Below are positions 7,980 to 17,455 of a stretch of DNA of 64,000 nt, piece after piece. Location of the stretch: positions 3,038,001 through 3,102,000 of the forward strand of contig NZ_CP175698.1 in assembly GCF_046097095.1 (NCBI RefSeq), read 5' to 3'. Each line of letters begins with the position of its first letter. Positions within the stretch are counted from its first letter, which is position 1. Position numbers and translations under genes: made by a program. Source of the stretch: Natrinema sp046097095. Lineage in GTDB: Archaea > Halobacteriota > Halobacteria > Halobacteriales > Natrialbaceae. The notes below the pieces were generated by a model, which was not told where the DNA came from, made no database searches, and was given only the letters and a program-made list of their open reading frames with translations.

Positions 7980-10900
7980 TCAGCACTCGCTCCAGCCACA
8001 GGACTCGCAGGTCTTGCAGCCTTCGGAGAAGTACAGCGACATCGAACCGCAGTCGGGACACTCGGGCGACTCGCCGGCGTCGATGAGATCCTGGGTCGTG
8101 TCGTCGGCATCCGCGGACGCACCGCTTTCCGCGGCGGCCGCGCCGCCGTCGGTCTTCGGACCGTCGTAGTCGGCGATCTCAGCGTCGGCCGACTCCTCTA
8201 GGGTCTGCTGTTTCGGGTACGGCTTGTCGATCTCGTTCTCCAGGTACCGGCGCATCGCGGTGCCGATGGCGTCCGGGATGGACTGGATCTGTTCGCCCTT
8301 GTCCCAGGCCACCTTCGGCGAGCGGGTACCACAGAGTTCGTCGACGATCTCTCCGGGGTCGACGCCCGAGCGCAGCGAGGTCGAGATGACCTTCGCCAGC
8401 GCCTCGGTAAAGGAGTTTGTGAAGCCGCCGGAGTGACCGATGTTGGCGAACAACTCGAACGGCTGGCCGGTATCGGGGTCTTCGTTGATCGTCACGTAGA
8501 TCTTCCCGTAGCCGGTGTCGATGCGCTGGCTAACGCCCTGTAGGGCATCGGGCCGTTCGCGCTTCTCGGTGAAGTCGACCTGTACGGGCTCGGCGTCGTC
8601 CGCACCGTCGGCCGGCGAGCCGACGTCCGCCCCGAGGACCTCCTGTACGTCGTCGTTCTCGAGGAACTGCTCGAAGCCGCCGAAGATCTCCTCGATCTGC
8701 TCGGCGAGCGCTTCGGCGGCCTCGGTCTCGTCGGCGAAGTCGGTGTTCTTCGCGCGGGTCGTCAGCACCTGCTTGCTGCGGGTGCCGTCGCGATAGTAGG
8801 TGACGCCCTTGCCGCCGTGTTCGTAGATGTACTCGAAGACGTCCTTGGCGTCCTCGAGCGTCGAGTCGTTGGGTGCGTTGACGGTCTTCGAGATGGCGGA
8901 GTCGACGCCCGACTGACAGGCGACCTGCACGCCGGCGTGGTCCTTTGCCGAGAGGTCGCCGGTCGTGACAAACAGTTCGCCGATGGCGTCGGGCACGGTC
9001 GAGAGGCCCTCGACGCCGTTGAACTGGTTGGTCGCCATCTGCTCTTGGGCTTCCTCCTTGACGGCGTCGACGTCGATATCGTTGTCCTCCAGCACGCGGA
9101 GGAAGTAGTCGTCGAACTCGACCAGCATCTCGTCGCCCTGGACGTCGTCGGAGACGTTCTTGTAGTAGGCGACGTTGTAGATCGGTTCGCAGCCGCCGGT
9201 GGTGTTGCCGACCATCGAGGTCGTGCCCGTGGGAGCGATGGTCGTCGTGTTGTGGTTCCGGATAGGGAACCCGTCCTCCCAGTCGTCGGCGTCGAGGCCG
9301 GTCTGGTGCTCGAACCACTCGCGGTACTCGGTGGGATTCGCGTACTTGGACTTGTTCCACTCGTCGAAGCTCCCGCGCTGCTCGGCGAGTTCGTGAGAGG
9401 TCCACTTCGAAGTGTGGTTGATGTGGGTCATCAGCTGGCGCGCGACCTCGTTGGAGGCCTCGCTGCCGTACTCCATGCCGAGCTGGATGTACAGCTGGGC
9501 CAGACCCATGATGCCCAGACCGATCTTGCGCATCTCCCGGACCTTCTGCTCGATCTTCTCGACCGGGAAGTCGCTCATCGTGACGACGTTCTCGAGGAAT
9601 CGCGTGCCCATCTCGATGCGGTGATCGAACTCCTCGAAGTCGACGGCGTCCGTGAGGAAGGCGTCGACGGCGTCCTCGAGCGAGTCGTACTCGTCGCCGT
9701 GCTCGTCGTACCAGACACGCCAGTCGGGCGCCTCGAGGTCCGCGAGCGTCGAGAGGTTGATGTGGCCGAGGTTACAGGCCTCGTACTCCTCTAAGGGCTG
9801 CTCGCCACAGGGGTTCGTCGCGAGGATGCGGTGGTCGGGGTGTTTCTCGACGTCGAAGGAATGTTGCTTGTTGACGCGCTCGAGGTAGATAACGCCGGGT
9901 TCGCCGTTCTCGTGAGCGCCCTCGACGATGTCGTCCCAGAGTTCTGCGGCCGGGATCGACAGCTCCTCGCCGACTTCGACGTGCTCGCCGAGGCCGAACA
10001 TGTCGTACAGCTCCTTCGTTTCCTCGGTGGCAATGTGGGGCTCGCCCGTACGCGGGTTCGTGAAGGTGAATTCCTCGCCGTTTTGCAGCGCCTCCATGAA
10101 GTCGTCGGTGATGCCGACGGAGATATTGAAGTTCGAGAGGTGGCCCTCGACGGCGTTCCGGAGGTATTTGGGGACCTTCCCCTCGTCGTCGATGAGTTCG
10201 CGGGCCTCCTCGAGTGCCTCTTGGAAGGAGGTGTGCGTAAAGTCGTCGGGATCGTTCAGGCGCAGCGTCTCGGCCAGCGAGACGTCCTTGTTCTTGGCGT
10301 GGATGAACTGGATGACGTCCGGGTGGGAGACGCGCATGACGCCCATTTGGGCACCGCGGCGAGCGCCGCCCTGGGCGATCGTCTCGCACATCTGGTCGTA
10401 CGTGCGCATGAACGTGATCGGCCCCGACGCGATGCCGCCGGTCGAGCCGACTGCGTCGCCGTAGGGGCGCAGGCGCCAGAAGGCATAGCCCATGCCGCCG
10501 CCGCTCTGGAAGACCTGCGCGGCCTCCTTGGCGGTCTGGTGGATGTCGTCGATGTCGTCCTCGGGGGAGTCGACGAAACACGCCGAAAGCTGCTGGAGTT
10601 CGTCGCCCGCGTTCATCAGGGTCGGCGAGTTCGGCATGAAGTCCAGATTCTCCATCATGCCCTGGAACTCGTCGGCGACGTCTTCGACGTGGGTGCGGAT
10701 CTCGTCGGGGAGTTCGGGGACGACGGTGTCGTAGGCGAACTTGTTGACGTTGTAGATAGAAAGCGTGGTCTCGGCGTCGTCCTCCGTGGTGGTTCCCGAT
10801 CCGAATACGTCCTCGGCCAACTCGTCTCGCCGCGGATGGTCGGGCTTGAGTTGGTCGGGTGTGACGGTGATCTCGCGGTCGCGCTTCTCGGCCTCGTAGA

Positions 10901-11108
10901 CGGCTTCGGCTAGGGCGATGTTCTTGCCGACGCGGTCGAAGAGGTCCGTTTGGTCCTCGATGAGATCGCCGTCGGCGTTCTTTCGGAGGTAGCGAGCGGG
11001 GAGAATGTTGTGGTAGGCGTTGCCGGTCAGGCGCTCCTCGAGGGTGTCGCCCTCGGTGCGCTTGATCGGAAGCGTGAGATCCGCCGCGGAGAGTTCGGCG
11101 TCGCTCAT
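7980..11108 (-). CDS. nrdJ: Adenosylcobalamin-dependent (class II) ribonucleoside-diphosphate reductase
   Basis: This 1042-residue enzyme reduces ribonucleotides to deoxyribonucleotides using adenosylcobalamin as radical source, so it needs no R2 subunit. Visible signatures are the first redox cysteine in LSACFVDSPEDD (about residue 176), the NPCGEQPLEEYEACNLG active-site loop (about 430) with the radical-site Cys, and PTGTTSMVGNTTGGCEP. A C-terminal zinc ribbon (CPDCGSMSLYFSEGCKTC) ends in a cysteine pair motif CGWSEC that probably re-reduces the active site. The length is normal for haloarchaeal NrdJ, and no intein is seen. It has a 5' leader of roughly 80-110 nt judging from the upstream TATA-like elements. 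B12 dependence follows from the family. Confidence 0.95.
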   Translation of the reverse strand: MSDAELSAADLTLPIKRTEGDTLEERLTGNAYHNILPARYLRKNADGDLIEDQTDLFDRVGKNIALAEAVYEAEKRDREITVTPDQLKPDHPRRDELAEDVFGSGTTTEDDAETTLSIYNVNKFAYDTVVPELPDEIRTHVEDVADEFQGMMENLDFMPNSPTLMNAGDELQQLSACFVDSPEDDIDDIHQTAKEAAQVFQSGGGMGYAFWRLRPYGDAVGSTGGIASGPITFMRTYDQMCETIAQGGARRGAQMGVMRVSHPDVIQFIHAKNKDVSLAETLRLNDPDDFTHTSFQEALEEARELIDDEGKVPKYLRNAVEGHLSNFNISVGITDDFMEALQNGEEFTFTNPRTGEPHIATEETKELYDMFGLGEHVEVGEELSIPAAELWDDIVEGAHENGEPGVIYLERVNKQHSFDVEKHPDHRILATNPCGEQPLEEYEACNLGHINLSTLADLEAPDWRVWYDEHGDEYDSLEDAVDAFLTDAVDFEEFDHRIEMGTRFLENVVTMSDFPVEKIEQKVREMRKIGLGIMGLAQLYIQLGMEYGSEASNEVARQLMTHINHTSKWTSHELAEQRGSFDEWNKSKYANPTEYREWFEHQTGLDADDWEDGFPIRNHNTTTIAPTGTTSMVGNTTGGCEPIYNVAYYKNVSDDVQGDEMLVEFDDYFLRVLEDNDIDVDAVKEEAQEQMATNQFNGVEGLSTVPDAIGELFVTTGDLSAKDHAGVQVACQSGVDSAISKTVNAPNDSTLEDAKDVFEYIYEHGGKGVTYYRDGTRSKQVLTTRAKNTDFADETEAAEALAEQIEEIFGGFEQFLENDDVQEVLGADVGSPADGADDAEPVQVDFTEKRERPDALQGVSQRIDTGYGKIYVTINEDPDTGQPFELFANIGHSGGFTNSFTEALAKVISTSLRSGVDPGEIVDELCGTRSPKVAWDKGEQIQSIPDAIGTAMRRYLENEIDKPYPKQQTLEESADAEIADYDGPKTDGGAAAAESGASADADDTTQDLIDAGESPECPDCGSMSLYFSEGCKTCESCGWSEC

Positions 11109-11547
11109 GTGTAAGCCACCTCGTCGCTACCCCGTTGTTGCACGGTGATTCCGGTGTACATTCGAGTCCTTGCTCTCATCATTCGTGACGAAGGTCCGGT
11201 ATTCATGCATCCATCATAAAACGTGGTGTTGTTGTCCCACTTTTATTGTAGTAGTACAAGTCTGGTTTCATAGATGTCTCTGTACCTTATCGTTTCTCGT
11301 TTTCCCGCGACCGGCGAGACGGCCGCCTGAGCGGTCATTGAGTCCTACGTCGCCGACCGCCTTAACGATTTTCAGACCGAATTGAAAGTGACCGAAAGAG
11401 ACGGAACCCACGTCGCACGCCGGCGGTTTTCTCGTTTCCTCCCTCACGTTCCCGCTGTGAACACTAACCAGTCGTCGCGTCAGTAGCCGCTGATTGAAAG
11501 TCACGCTATCCAGAAAGATTACGGCCGTGCGGTGCGGAACAAGACAT
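11109..11547. promoter_or_regulatory. nrdJ upstream region with TATA-like elements; otherwise no gene
   Basis: This 439-bp stretch separates nrdJ from a small plus-strand gene. On the minus strand two TATA-like elements face nrdJ: TTTTATG (11215-11222) and a second AT-rich block at 11238-11250. Either would leave an untranslated leader. I looked for conserved cobalamin-riboswitch blocks in that leader and found none. The rest (11260-11547) shows no convincing reading frame. Confidence 0.5.
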
Positions 11548-11733
11548 ATGATCGATGCAATACTGTCGGCACCGCCGATCCTGCTGGCCCTGGCCGCCCT
11601 CGCCGCCTTCGCGGTCGCCGTCATCGCGATCCGGATCGCGATCAAACTGGCCGTTCGCGTTGGTATCGTCGCAGCAGTTGTCCTCGCGGCCCTCTATGCG
11701 GTCGGAAAGCTCGAGTTGATTCCCGGCGTCTGA
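11548..11733 (+). CDS. Small hydrophobic membrane protein (61 aa)
   Basis: The predicted peptide is two nearly continuous hydrophobic helices (PPILLALAALAAFAVAVIAI and VRVGIVAAVVLAALYAVG) joined by RIAIKLA. That is a helical-hairpin topology of 61 residues with a single basic turn. The ATG at 11548 is chosen because the membrane helix begins immediately after it; the longer upstream frame contains unrelated polar residues. No family name is recognised. It is convergent with trpG, with a gap of 69 bp. Confidence 0.6.
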   Translation: MIDAILSAPPILLALAALAAFAVAVIAIRIAIKLAVRVGIVAAVVLAALYAVGKLELIPGV

Positions 11734-11802
11734 GGACGGTCCCGGTCGAGAAGACGACCCAAGAGGTCCCAAAACGACACCCGGTTTCGATTCGAATGGC
11801 GC

Positions 11803-12462
11803 TCACTCGAGCGCCGCGAGGAAATTTTCGATCACGTCGTGACCGACTGCCGTGAGCACGCTCTCGGGGTGAAATTGGACGCACTCGAGGGGATACTCCC
11901 GGTGGCGGACGCCCATGACGAGCGTTTCGTCGCCGTGTTCTGCGGTCGCGGTCACGTCGAGGCAATCAGGGACCTCGGTCGCGATAAGCGAGTGGTATCG
12001 CCCCACCCGAACGCCCTGTTCGAGGCCGGCAAAGACGCCCTCGTCGTCATGGTCGACCGACGAGGCCTTGCCGTGGACCGGCTCGGGTGCCCGGCCGACC
12101 GTGCCGCCGTACTCGTAGACGGCGGCCTCGAGACCGAGACAGACGCCGAGCGTCGGCACGTCTGGCGTGATCTCCCGGAGGACGTCCATCGTGACGCCGA
12201 CGTCGCGGTCGTTCTTCGGGTGGCCGGGGCCGGGACTGATGACGATCACGTCGGGGTCGACCGCTCGAATATCCGCGAGCGAGGCGGTGTTCTTCAGGAC
12301 CTCGGTCTCGGTGCCCGACAGTTGGCTGACGTACTCGACGAGGTTGTATGTAAAGGAGTCATAGTTATCGACGAACAGGACGGTGAGTGGCTCCGCGTCG
12401 CCGTCGTCGGCCCTGTCGAGTCCGTCACTGCGCTCCTCGCCGACGGTCGCGGGCTTGCTCAT
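11803..12462 (-). CDS. trpG: Anthranilate synthase component II (glutamine amidotransferase)
   Basis: TrpG supplies ammonia from glutamine to TrpE for anthranilate synthesis. The class I amidotransferase signatures are all present: VDNYDSFTYNL at the start of the domain, ISPGPGHP, the nucleophile Cys in LGVCLGLEA, and the His/Glu pair in VQFHPESVL. A 25-residue acidic N-terminal extension precedes the domain. Its ATG overlaps the trpE stop by 4 bp, so the two subunits are translationally coupled. It is the last gene of a trpDFEG operon; trpCBA are not in this window. Confidence 0.95.
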   Translation of the reverse strand: MSKPATVGEERSDGLDRADDGDAEPLTVLFVDNYDSFTYNLVEYVSQLSGTETEVLKNTASLADIRAVDPDVIVISPGPGHPKNDRDVGVTMDVLREITPDVPTLGVCLGLEAAVYEYGGTVGRAPEPVHGKASSVDHDDEGVFAGLEQGVRVGRYHSLIATEVPDCLDVTATAEHGDETLVMGVRHREYPLECVQFHPESVLTAVGHDVIENFLAALE

Positions 12463-14141
12463 CGGCTCACCTCCGGGGTCGCTTCGGTTTCCCGGTCGGG
12501 CGTCGCCCCGTCGGCGGGGAGTTCGATCTCCTCGAGCGCCGCGAAGACGCCGCCCATCTTCTGTTCGGTCTCAGCGTACTCGGCAGTGGGATCGCTGTCG
12601 GCGACCAGCCCCGCGCCGGCTTGGACTGTGATCCGCTGTCGATCTGCTTCGGTTTCGACGGTCGCGGTCCGGATCACGATCGCGAAATCCGCGTCGCCGG
12701 TCCACGAGTAGTAGCCGACACCGCCGCCATAGAGGCCGCGGGGTTCGGACTCGAGGTCGTCGATGATCTCCATCGCGCGGATCTTCGGCGCGCCCGAGAG
12801 CGTGCCGGCGGGGAACGATGCGCGGGTCGCGTCGAAGGCGTCTGCGTCCGCGGCCAGTTCGCCGGTCACCGTCGACTCGATGTGCTGGACGTGGCTGTAC
12901 TTGAGGACGTTCATGAACTCGTCGACGCGGACCGATCCTGGCTCCGAGACGCGGCGCACGTCGTTGCGCGCCAGATCGACCAGCATCGTGTGCTCGGCGC
13001 GTTCCTTGCTGTCGGCCAGCATCTCGCCCGCAAGCCGGCGGTCCTCAACGGGGCTCGAGCCCCGGTCACAGGTGCCGGCGATCGGATTCGACATGACTTC
13101 GCGTCCGCGCACGGAAATCAGGGTTTCGGGGCTCGCTCCGACGACGGTCACGTCGTCGTGGTCGAGCAGGTACATGTACGGCGAGGGATTTACATCCCGC
13201 ATCGCCTCGTAGAAGCCGAGAGGGTCGACGTCGCCGTAGAGTTCTCGCGTCCGCGAGACGACGCCCTGATAGATGTCACCGTCGAGGACGTGTTCTTTGG
13301 CCCGGCGGACGCTCTCCTCGTACGCCGCTTTCGGACCCGCGACTTCGTCCTCACGGACGAATCCACCGGTTTCGGGCCGGTCGGCTCCGGAGAGCGTCGC
13401 CGCGACCGAGGCGGCCTCCTCTCGAAGCGCGTCGTACACCACATCAGGATCGTCGTCGGCCTCGAGCACCGGCGTGAAGATCAGCGAGACGGTGCCGTCG
13501 CGCTCGTCGAACGCCAGCGTCTTCGTCGTCAGGAGAAACTGCGCGTCCGGGAACCGCGAGTCGGGCCGCTCGCGGCCGACTTCCTCGAGCCAGAGGTCGT
13601 AGACCGCGTCGTAGGCCAGGAAGCCGACCAGCCCGCCCTCGAGGTGCTGGCGGTCGTGATCGGGCATATTCTCGAGGCGCACCTCGGGCATCGCGGCCCG
13701 TAGCGCGTCGACGGTGTCGCCGTCGTCGGCGTGCGGTTCCGCGCTCATTTCTGCCAGCGGCGCGTCGTCGGACAGCGCTTCGACGGTGGCCTCGCCCGAT
13801 TCGACCGTCACGACGGCCTCGGGGTCGTACCCCACGTACGAGTAGCGCGCATGGCGCTCGGCGTCTGCGGTACTCGGCCGGAAGGCACCGTCGGGGTCGC
13901 TCGAGGCGGTTTTCTCGGCGCTCTCGAGCAGAAAGGCATACGGCGCTCGTTCGCGATCGCTCGCCTCCGCCCGGCCGGTGAGTGCGGCGTAAGCGGCCAG
14001 CGGCGTCGTCTCGACCTCGAGCGTCGCGACGGTTCGGACGACGGCCGACCGGTCTTTGCGGTCCGAGCTCGTGCCCGCGTACTCGCCGAACGTTTCGCCG
14101 TCGATATCGAACGTCGGCGGCTCGGCGTCAGATCCTGTCAT
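12459..14141 (-). CDS. trpE: Anthranilate synthase component I
   Basis: TrpE converts chorismate to anthranilate with ammonia delivered by TrpG. The 560-residue product has the chorismate-binding domain in its C-terminal half: IAGTCDRGSS, ELLADSKERAEHTMLVDLARND (read as MLADSKERAEHTM then LVDLARND), SFPAGTLSGAPKIRAM, and GGGVGYYSWTGD. The start is ATG 14141 because residues encoded upstream of it in the same frame are antisense to trpF and trpD and have no family resemblance. A 5-bp gap separates it from trpF. It overlaps trpG by 4 bp. Confidence 0.95.
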   Translation of the reverse strand: MTGSDAEPPTFDIDGETFGEYAGTSSDRKDRSAVVRTVATLEVETTPLAAYAALTGRAEASDRERAPYAFLLESAEKTASSDPDGAFRPSTADAERHARYSYVGYDPEAVVTVESGEATVEALSDDAPLAEMSAEPHADDGDTVDALRAAMPEVRLENMPDHDRQHLEGGLVGFLAYDAVYDLWLEEVGRERPDSRFPDAQFLLTTKTLAFDERDGTVSLIFTPVLEADDDPDVVYDALREEAASVAATLSGADRPETGGFVREDEVAGPKAAYEESVRRAKEHVLDGDIYQGVVSRTRELYGDVDPLGFYEAMRDVNPSPYMYLLDHDDVTVVGASPETLISVRGREVMSNPIAGTCDRGSSPVEDRRLAGEMLADSKERAEHTMLVDLARNDVRRVSEPGSVRVDEFMNVLKYSHVQHIESTVTGELAADADAFDATRASFPAGTLSGAPKIRAMEIIDDLESEPRGLYGGGVGYYSWTGDADFAIVIRTATVETEADRQRITVQAGAGLVADSDPTAEYAETEQKMGGVFAALEEIELPADGATPDRETEATPEVSR

Positions 14142-14146
14142 GGCGG

Positions 14147-14799
<653 letters not shown>

Positions 14800-14803
<4 letters not shown>

Positions 14804-15819
14804 CGTCCCTCTGCCGGTTTCGCCGCCGTATCGCAGAGTCGCTCGAGTTTCGTCGCCGCCGCGCCGGAATCGATGGCCTCCCGTGCGACGTCGACACCGG
14901 CCTCGAGCGAGTCTGCTTCGCCGGCGACGTAGATCGCTGCGCCCGCGTTCGCGAGGATGACGTCGCGTTTCGCGCCGGTCACGTCGCCCGCGACGATGCC
15001 GCGCATGTCGGCCGCGTTCTCCTCGGGCGCACCGCCCGCGATGTCGGCGATATCGTGTTTGGTGAGGCCGAGTTCCGCCGGCTCGAGCGCGTACTCCTCG
15101 ACCGAGTCGCCATCGACTTCCGCGACCTGCGTCTCACCGTGGATCGCGATCTCGTCGGTGCCCGCCCCGTGGACGACCAGCGCGCGCTCGATGTCCATTC
15201 GAGACATCGCGTCCGCGAGGACGGGGACGAGAGCCGGGTCGTAGACGCCGACGACCTGCGCGTCCGCTCCGGCCGGGTTCGTCAGTGGGCCGAGTACGTT
15301 GAAGATCGTCCGCATGCCAAGTTCCTTTCGCGGCCCGATAACGGCCTTCATCGCCGGGTGGAACACCGGTGCGAGCATGAACCCGATGCCGTCGTCTTCG
15401 ATCGCCTCCTCGACGGCCGGCGGCTCGGCTTTGACGTTTACGCCGACCTCCGCTAAGACGTCCGCGCTGCCCGACGACGACGACACCGAGTAGTTACCGT
15501 GTTTGGCGACCGGGACGCCGGCCCCGGCGGTCACGATCGCGCTCGTCGTCGAGACGTTGATCGTGTTGTAGTCGTCCCCGCCGGTGCCGCAGGTGTCGAC
15601 CAGCGGCTCTCGGTCGGGCGAGATCGTCCGCGCCGCTGCGCGCATCCCTTCGGCGAAGCCGGCGATCTCGGCCTCCGTCTCGCCTTTCGCGCGCAGCGCC
15701 GCCAGTAAGGCCCCGATCTGTGCCTCCGTTGCGCCCTCGAAGACGGCCGTCGAAGCCGCTCGAGCGTCTTCCTGTGTGAGATCCCGTCCCTCCGTGACTC
15801 GTTCGACGTACTCCTTCAT
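14800..15819 (-). CDS. trpD: Anthranilate phosphoribosyltransferase
   Basis: TrpD joins anthranilate and PRPP. The 339-residue protein carries the PRPP/phosphate motif DTCGTGGDDYNTINVST, the KHGNYSVSSSSGSADVL loop and the GPLTNPA motif. ATG 15819 gives the normal N-terminus (MKEYVERVTEGRDLTQ). An upstream in-frame TTG would add 13 residues and is less likely. It is the first gene of trpDFEG; an upstream TATA-like cttaag (15872-15877) suggests a short leader of roughly 30 nt. An inverted repeat flanks the putative start site and may be an operator. Confidence 0.94.
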
Positions 15820-15830
15820 TGCGGACACCA

Positions 15831-15868
15831 ATGTACGTTGTTGTCTTGTAATGCTCAAATCCGTACAT
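15831..15868 (-). promoter_or_regulatory. Inverted repeat upstream of trpD, candidate operator
   Basis: The arms ATGTACG (15831-15837) and CGTACAT (15862-15868) are exact reverse complements separated by 24 bp, so their centres are 31 bp (about three helical turns) apart. They lie between the trpD start codon and a TATA-like cttaag at 15872-15877. Position and spacing suggest a binding site for a dimeric regulator of the trp operon; no regulator is encoded nearby. Confidence 0.4.
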
Positions 15869-16009
15869 CACCTTAAGCGTATCGACCGCCCGCGTGGGGG
15901 CGACTCGCGTACGGCACTCGATTCGAAACCTTCAATTATGGTGGCGGGCAACGAACGAGTGCAGGCAGCGTGACGGTGTGAGTCAGGCTGTGTGAACGAG
16001 AAACCAGGC

Positions 16010-16084
16010 GGGTTGGTGGTCTAGTCTGGTTATGACACCTCCTTGACATGGAGGAGGCCGGCAGTTCAAATCTGCCCCAACCCA
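16010..16084 (+). tRNA. tRNA-Val (anticodon GAC)
   Basis: The acceptor arms GGGTTGG (16010-16016) and CCAACCC (16077-16083) pair, with A 16084 as discriminator. The anticodon stem-loop CCTCC-TTGACAT-GGAGG gives anticodon GAC. The T-arm is GGCAGTTCAAATCTGCC. No intron and no encoded CCA. The last 21 nt of the gene and two further bases recur exactly 130 bp downstream. Confidence 0.97.
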
Positions 16085-16193
16085 CTACTTCTGTCGCGAT
16101 CAAGTCCGTGAGCGACAGGATTGCGATGTTGGACAAATTTGAGCTAGACGAGTCGCAGCGCCCGAACGAAGTGCGGGTGACCGTCCCGGCGTG

Positions 16194-16216
16194 GTTCAAA
16201 TCTGCCCCAACCCACT
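16194..16216 (+). repeat. Displaced copy of the tRNA-Val 3' end (att-like direct repeat)
   Basis: A 23-nt stretch (gttcaaatctgccccaaccc followed by act) is identical to 16064-16086, the T-arm to acceptor end of tRNA-Val. Downstream similarity continues imperfectly for about 15 bases (act-n-c-t-t-c-t-g-t against act-n-c-g-t-t-t-g-t). No other part of a tRNA is present here, so this is a 3' fragment, not a second gene. Such 3'-end direct repeats are what integration into a tRNA gene leaves behind; the 107 bp between the two copies contain no integrase. Confidence 0.75.
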
Positions 16217-16279
16217 GCGTTTGTGCCGATACAAAATCGACAGTGACGGAAAACGCGTCTCGTCAGCGCGACGCGGTGC

Positions 16280-17347
16280 TCACTCGAGCGACCTCCAGGT
16301 CGCGGACGCGGTCACGCGGCCGTCTTCGATTTCGACCGAACTCTCGGCCGCGGAGGAGCCGAGCGACTCCTCGAGCGCGCTCGCGTCCCCGTCTCCGACG
16401 ATCGCCGCGAACTTCCCGGTCGCTCCCGTGTCGTTTTCGTCGAGGGTGAGCGACCCGACGCCGCCGTCGACTCCCTCGAGTTCGGGGTACTCCGTACCGA
16501 ACTCGGCTTGACTCTCGTTTCCACCGTCGGAGCCGCCGTCGCCGCTGTCCGATTCCGGTTCGAACTCGTCGCCGTAGCCGCCGAACACGAAGTCGCCGCG
16601 ACCGGCGGTCGAGACGAGCCATCCGAACTCGGTGATTTCGTCGGTCGCTCGCGTCGCGTCGCCCGCGGCGGCGTCGATCGGGGTTCGAATCGTCCCGACC
16701 GGATCGTCGACGTCCCCGTTGGCGGGAAAAACGAGCGCGCTCTCGCCGACGGCGATCGCGTCGCTGCCGGCGTCTTCGACCGGAGTGTAGACACCGTAAT
16801 CTCCGATTTCGTCGGTCTGTTCGTACTGTTTGGAAATCGAGAACCCCTCGGGCTCGGCCGTCAGCGTCTCGGTGACCGCGGCGGTATCTATGTCGCCGAG
16901 CAACACGATGGCCTCGTTCGTCGAGAGCACCGCTTCGATACTCGAGTGCTGGCTTTCGGTGCTGTCGGTGTCCGACCCGCCGCTGCTGATCAGTCCGTCG
17001 AGTCCGTACGAGCCGAGTCCGAAGCCGACGACGAGCGCCACGGCCACCGCGCCGCTCATCGGCAGTCCAAGCATCGGATCCGTCGTCGTCAGCGCACCGG
17101 AATCACCGCCGGTGCTTTCGTTCTCGGTTCCGGTTTCAGTCTCTTCGAAGGCGGACCAACCGACGTAGATGTAACCGGCAGCGCCGCTATCGTCGGTTGT
17201 GAGCCACCGGTGATAGCTGGGGTAGTCGGTATCGCTTCCGTCACCGTTGCCATTACCGCTCTCTCCGCCAGAGCCGAGGCAGCCGGCGGCACCGGTCGCT
17301 ATCGAAACGCCGGCCATTTTCAGTGTCGTACGACGGTCGATTCCCAT
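16280..17347 (-). CDS. Tat-exported lipoprotein of unknown function
   Basis: The 355-residue product starts with a twin-arginine signal (DRRTTLKMAGVSIATG) ending in a lipobox GAAGC, so Cys 23 is the likely lipidated residue. A Ser/Gly/Asp-rich linker follows. A hydrophobic segment (LPMSGAVAVALVVGFGLGSYG) occurs near residue 100 and may be a second membrane anchor or a buried helix. The remainder is two roughly similar alpha/beta blocks with short motifs IVLLGDIDTAAVTETL and FAAIVGDGDASALEESL, perhaps a duplicated domain. ATG 17347 is chosen because it places the RR motif correctly. I do not recognise the family. Confidence 0.75.
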   Translation of the reverse strand: MGIDRRTTLKMAGVSIATGAAGCLGSGGESGNGNGDGSDTDYPSYHRWLTTDDSGAAGYIYVGWSAFEETETGTENESTGGDSGALTTTDPMLGLPMSGAVAVALVVGFGLGSYGLDGLISSGGSDTDSTESQHSSIEAVLSTNEAIVLLGDIDTAAVTETLTAEPEGFSISKQYEQTDEIGDYGVYTPVEDAGSDAIAVGESALVFPANGDVDDPVGTIRTPIDAAAGDATRATDEITEFGWLVSTAGRGDFVFGGYGDEFEPESDSGDGGSDGGNESQAEFGTEYPELEGVDGGVGSLTLDENDTGATGKFAAIVGDGDASALEESLGSSAAESSVEIEDGRVTASATWRSLE

Positions 17348-17455
17348 GACACCGAACGATACTGATAACCCATGATGAATCTTTCCGAAGCGGACAGGTA
17401 GGCACATTTCGATCGAACCGAACGGTACAAACCGTCGAGTCGACTCGAGCGTGAT

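Noticed and set aside
11109..11260. Possible cobalamin riboswitch upstream of the B12-dependent reductase.
   Set aside because: I found none of the conserved cobalamin-riboswitch blocks in the leader, and it is too short for the full fold.
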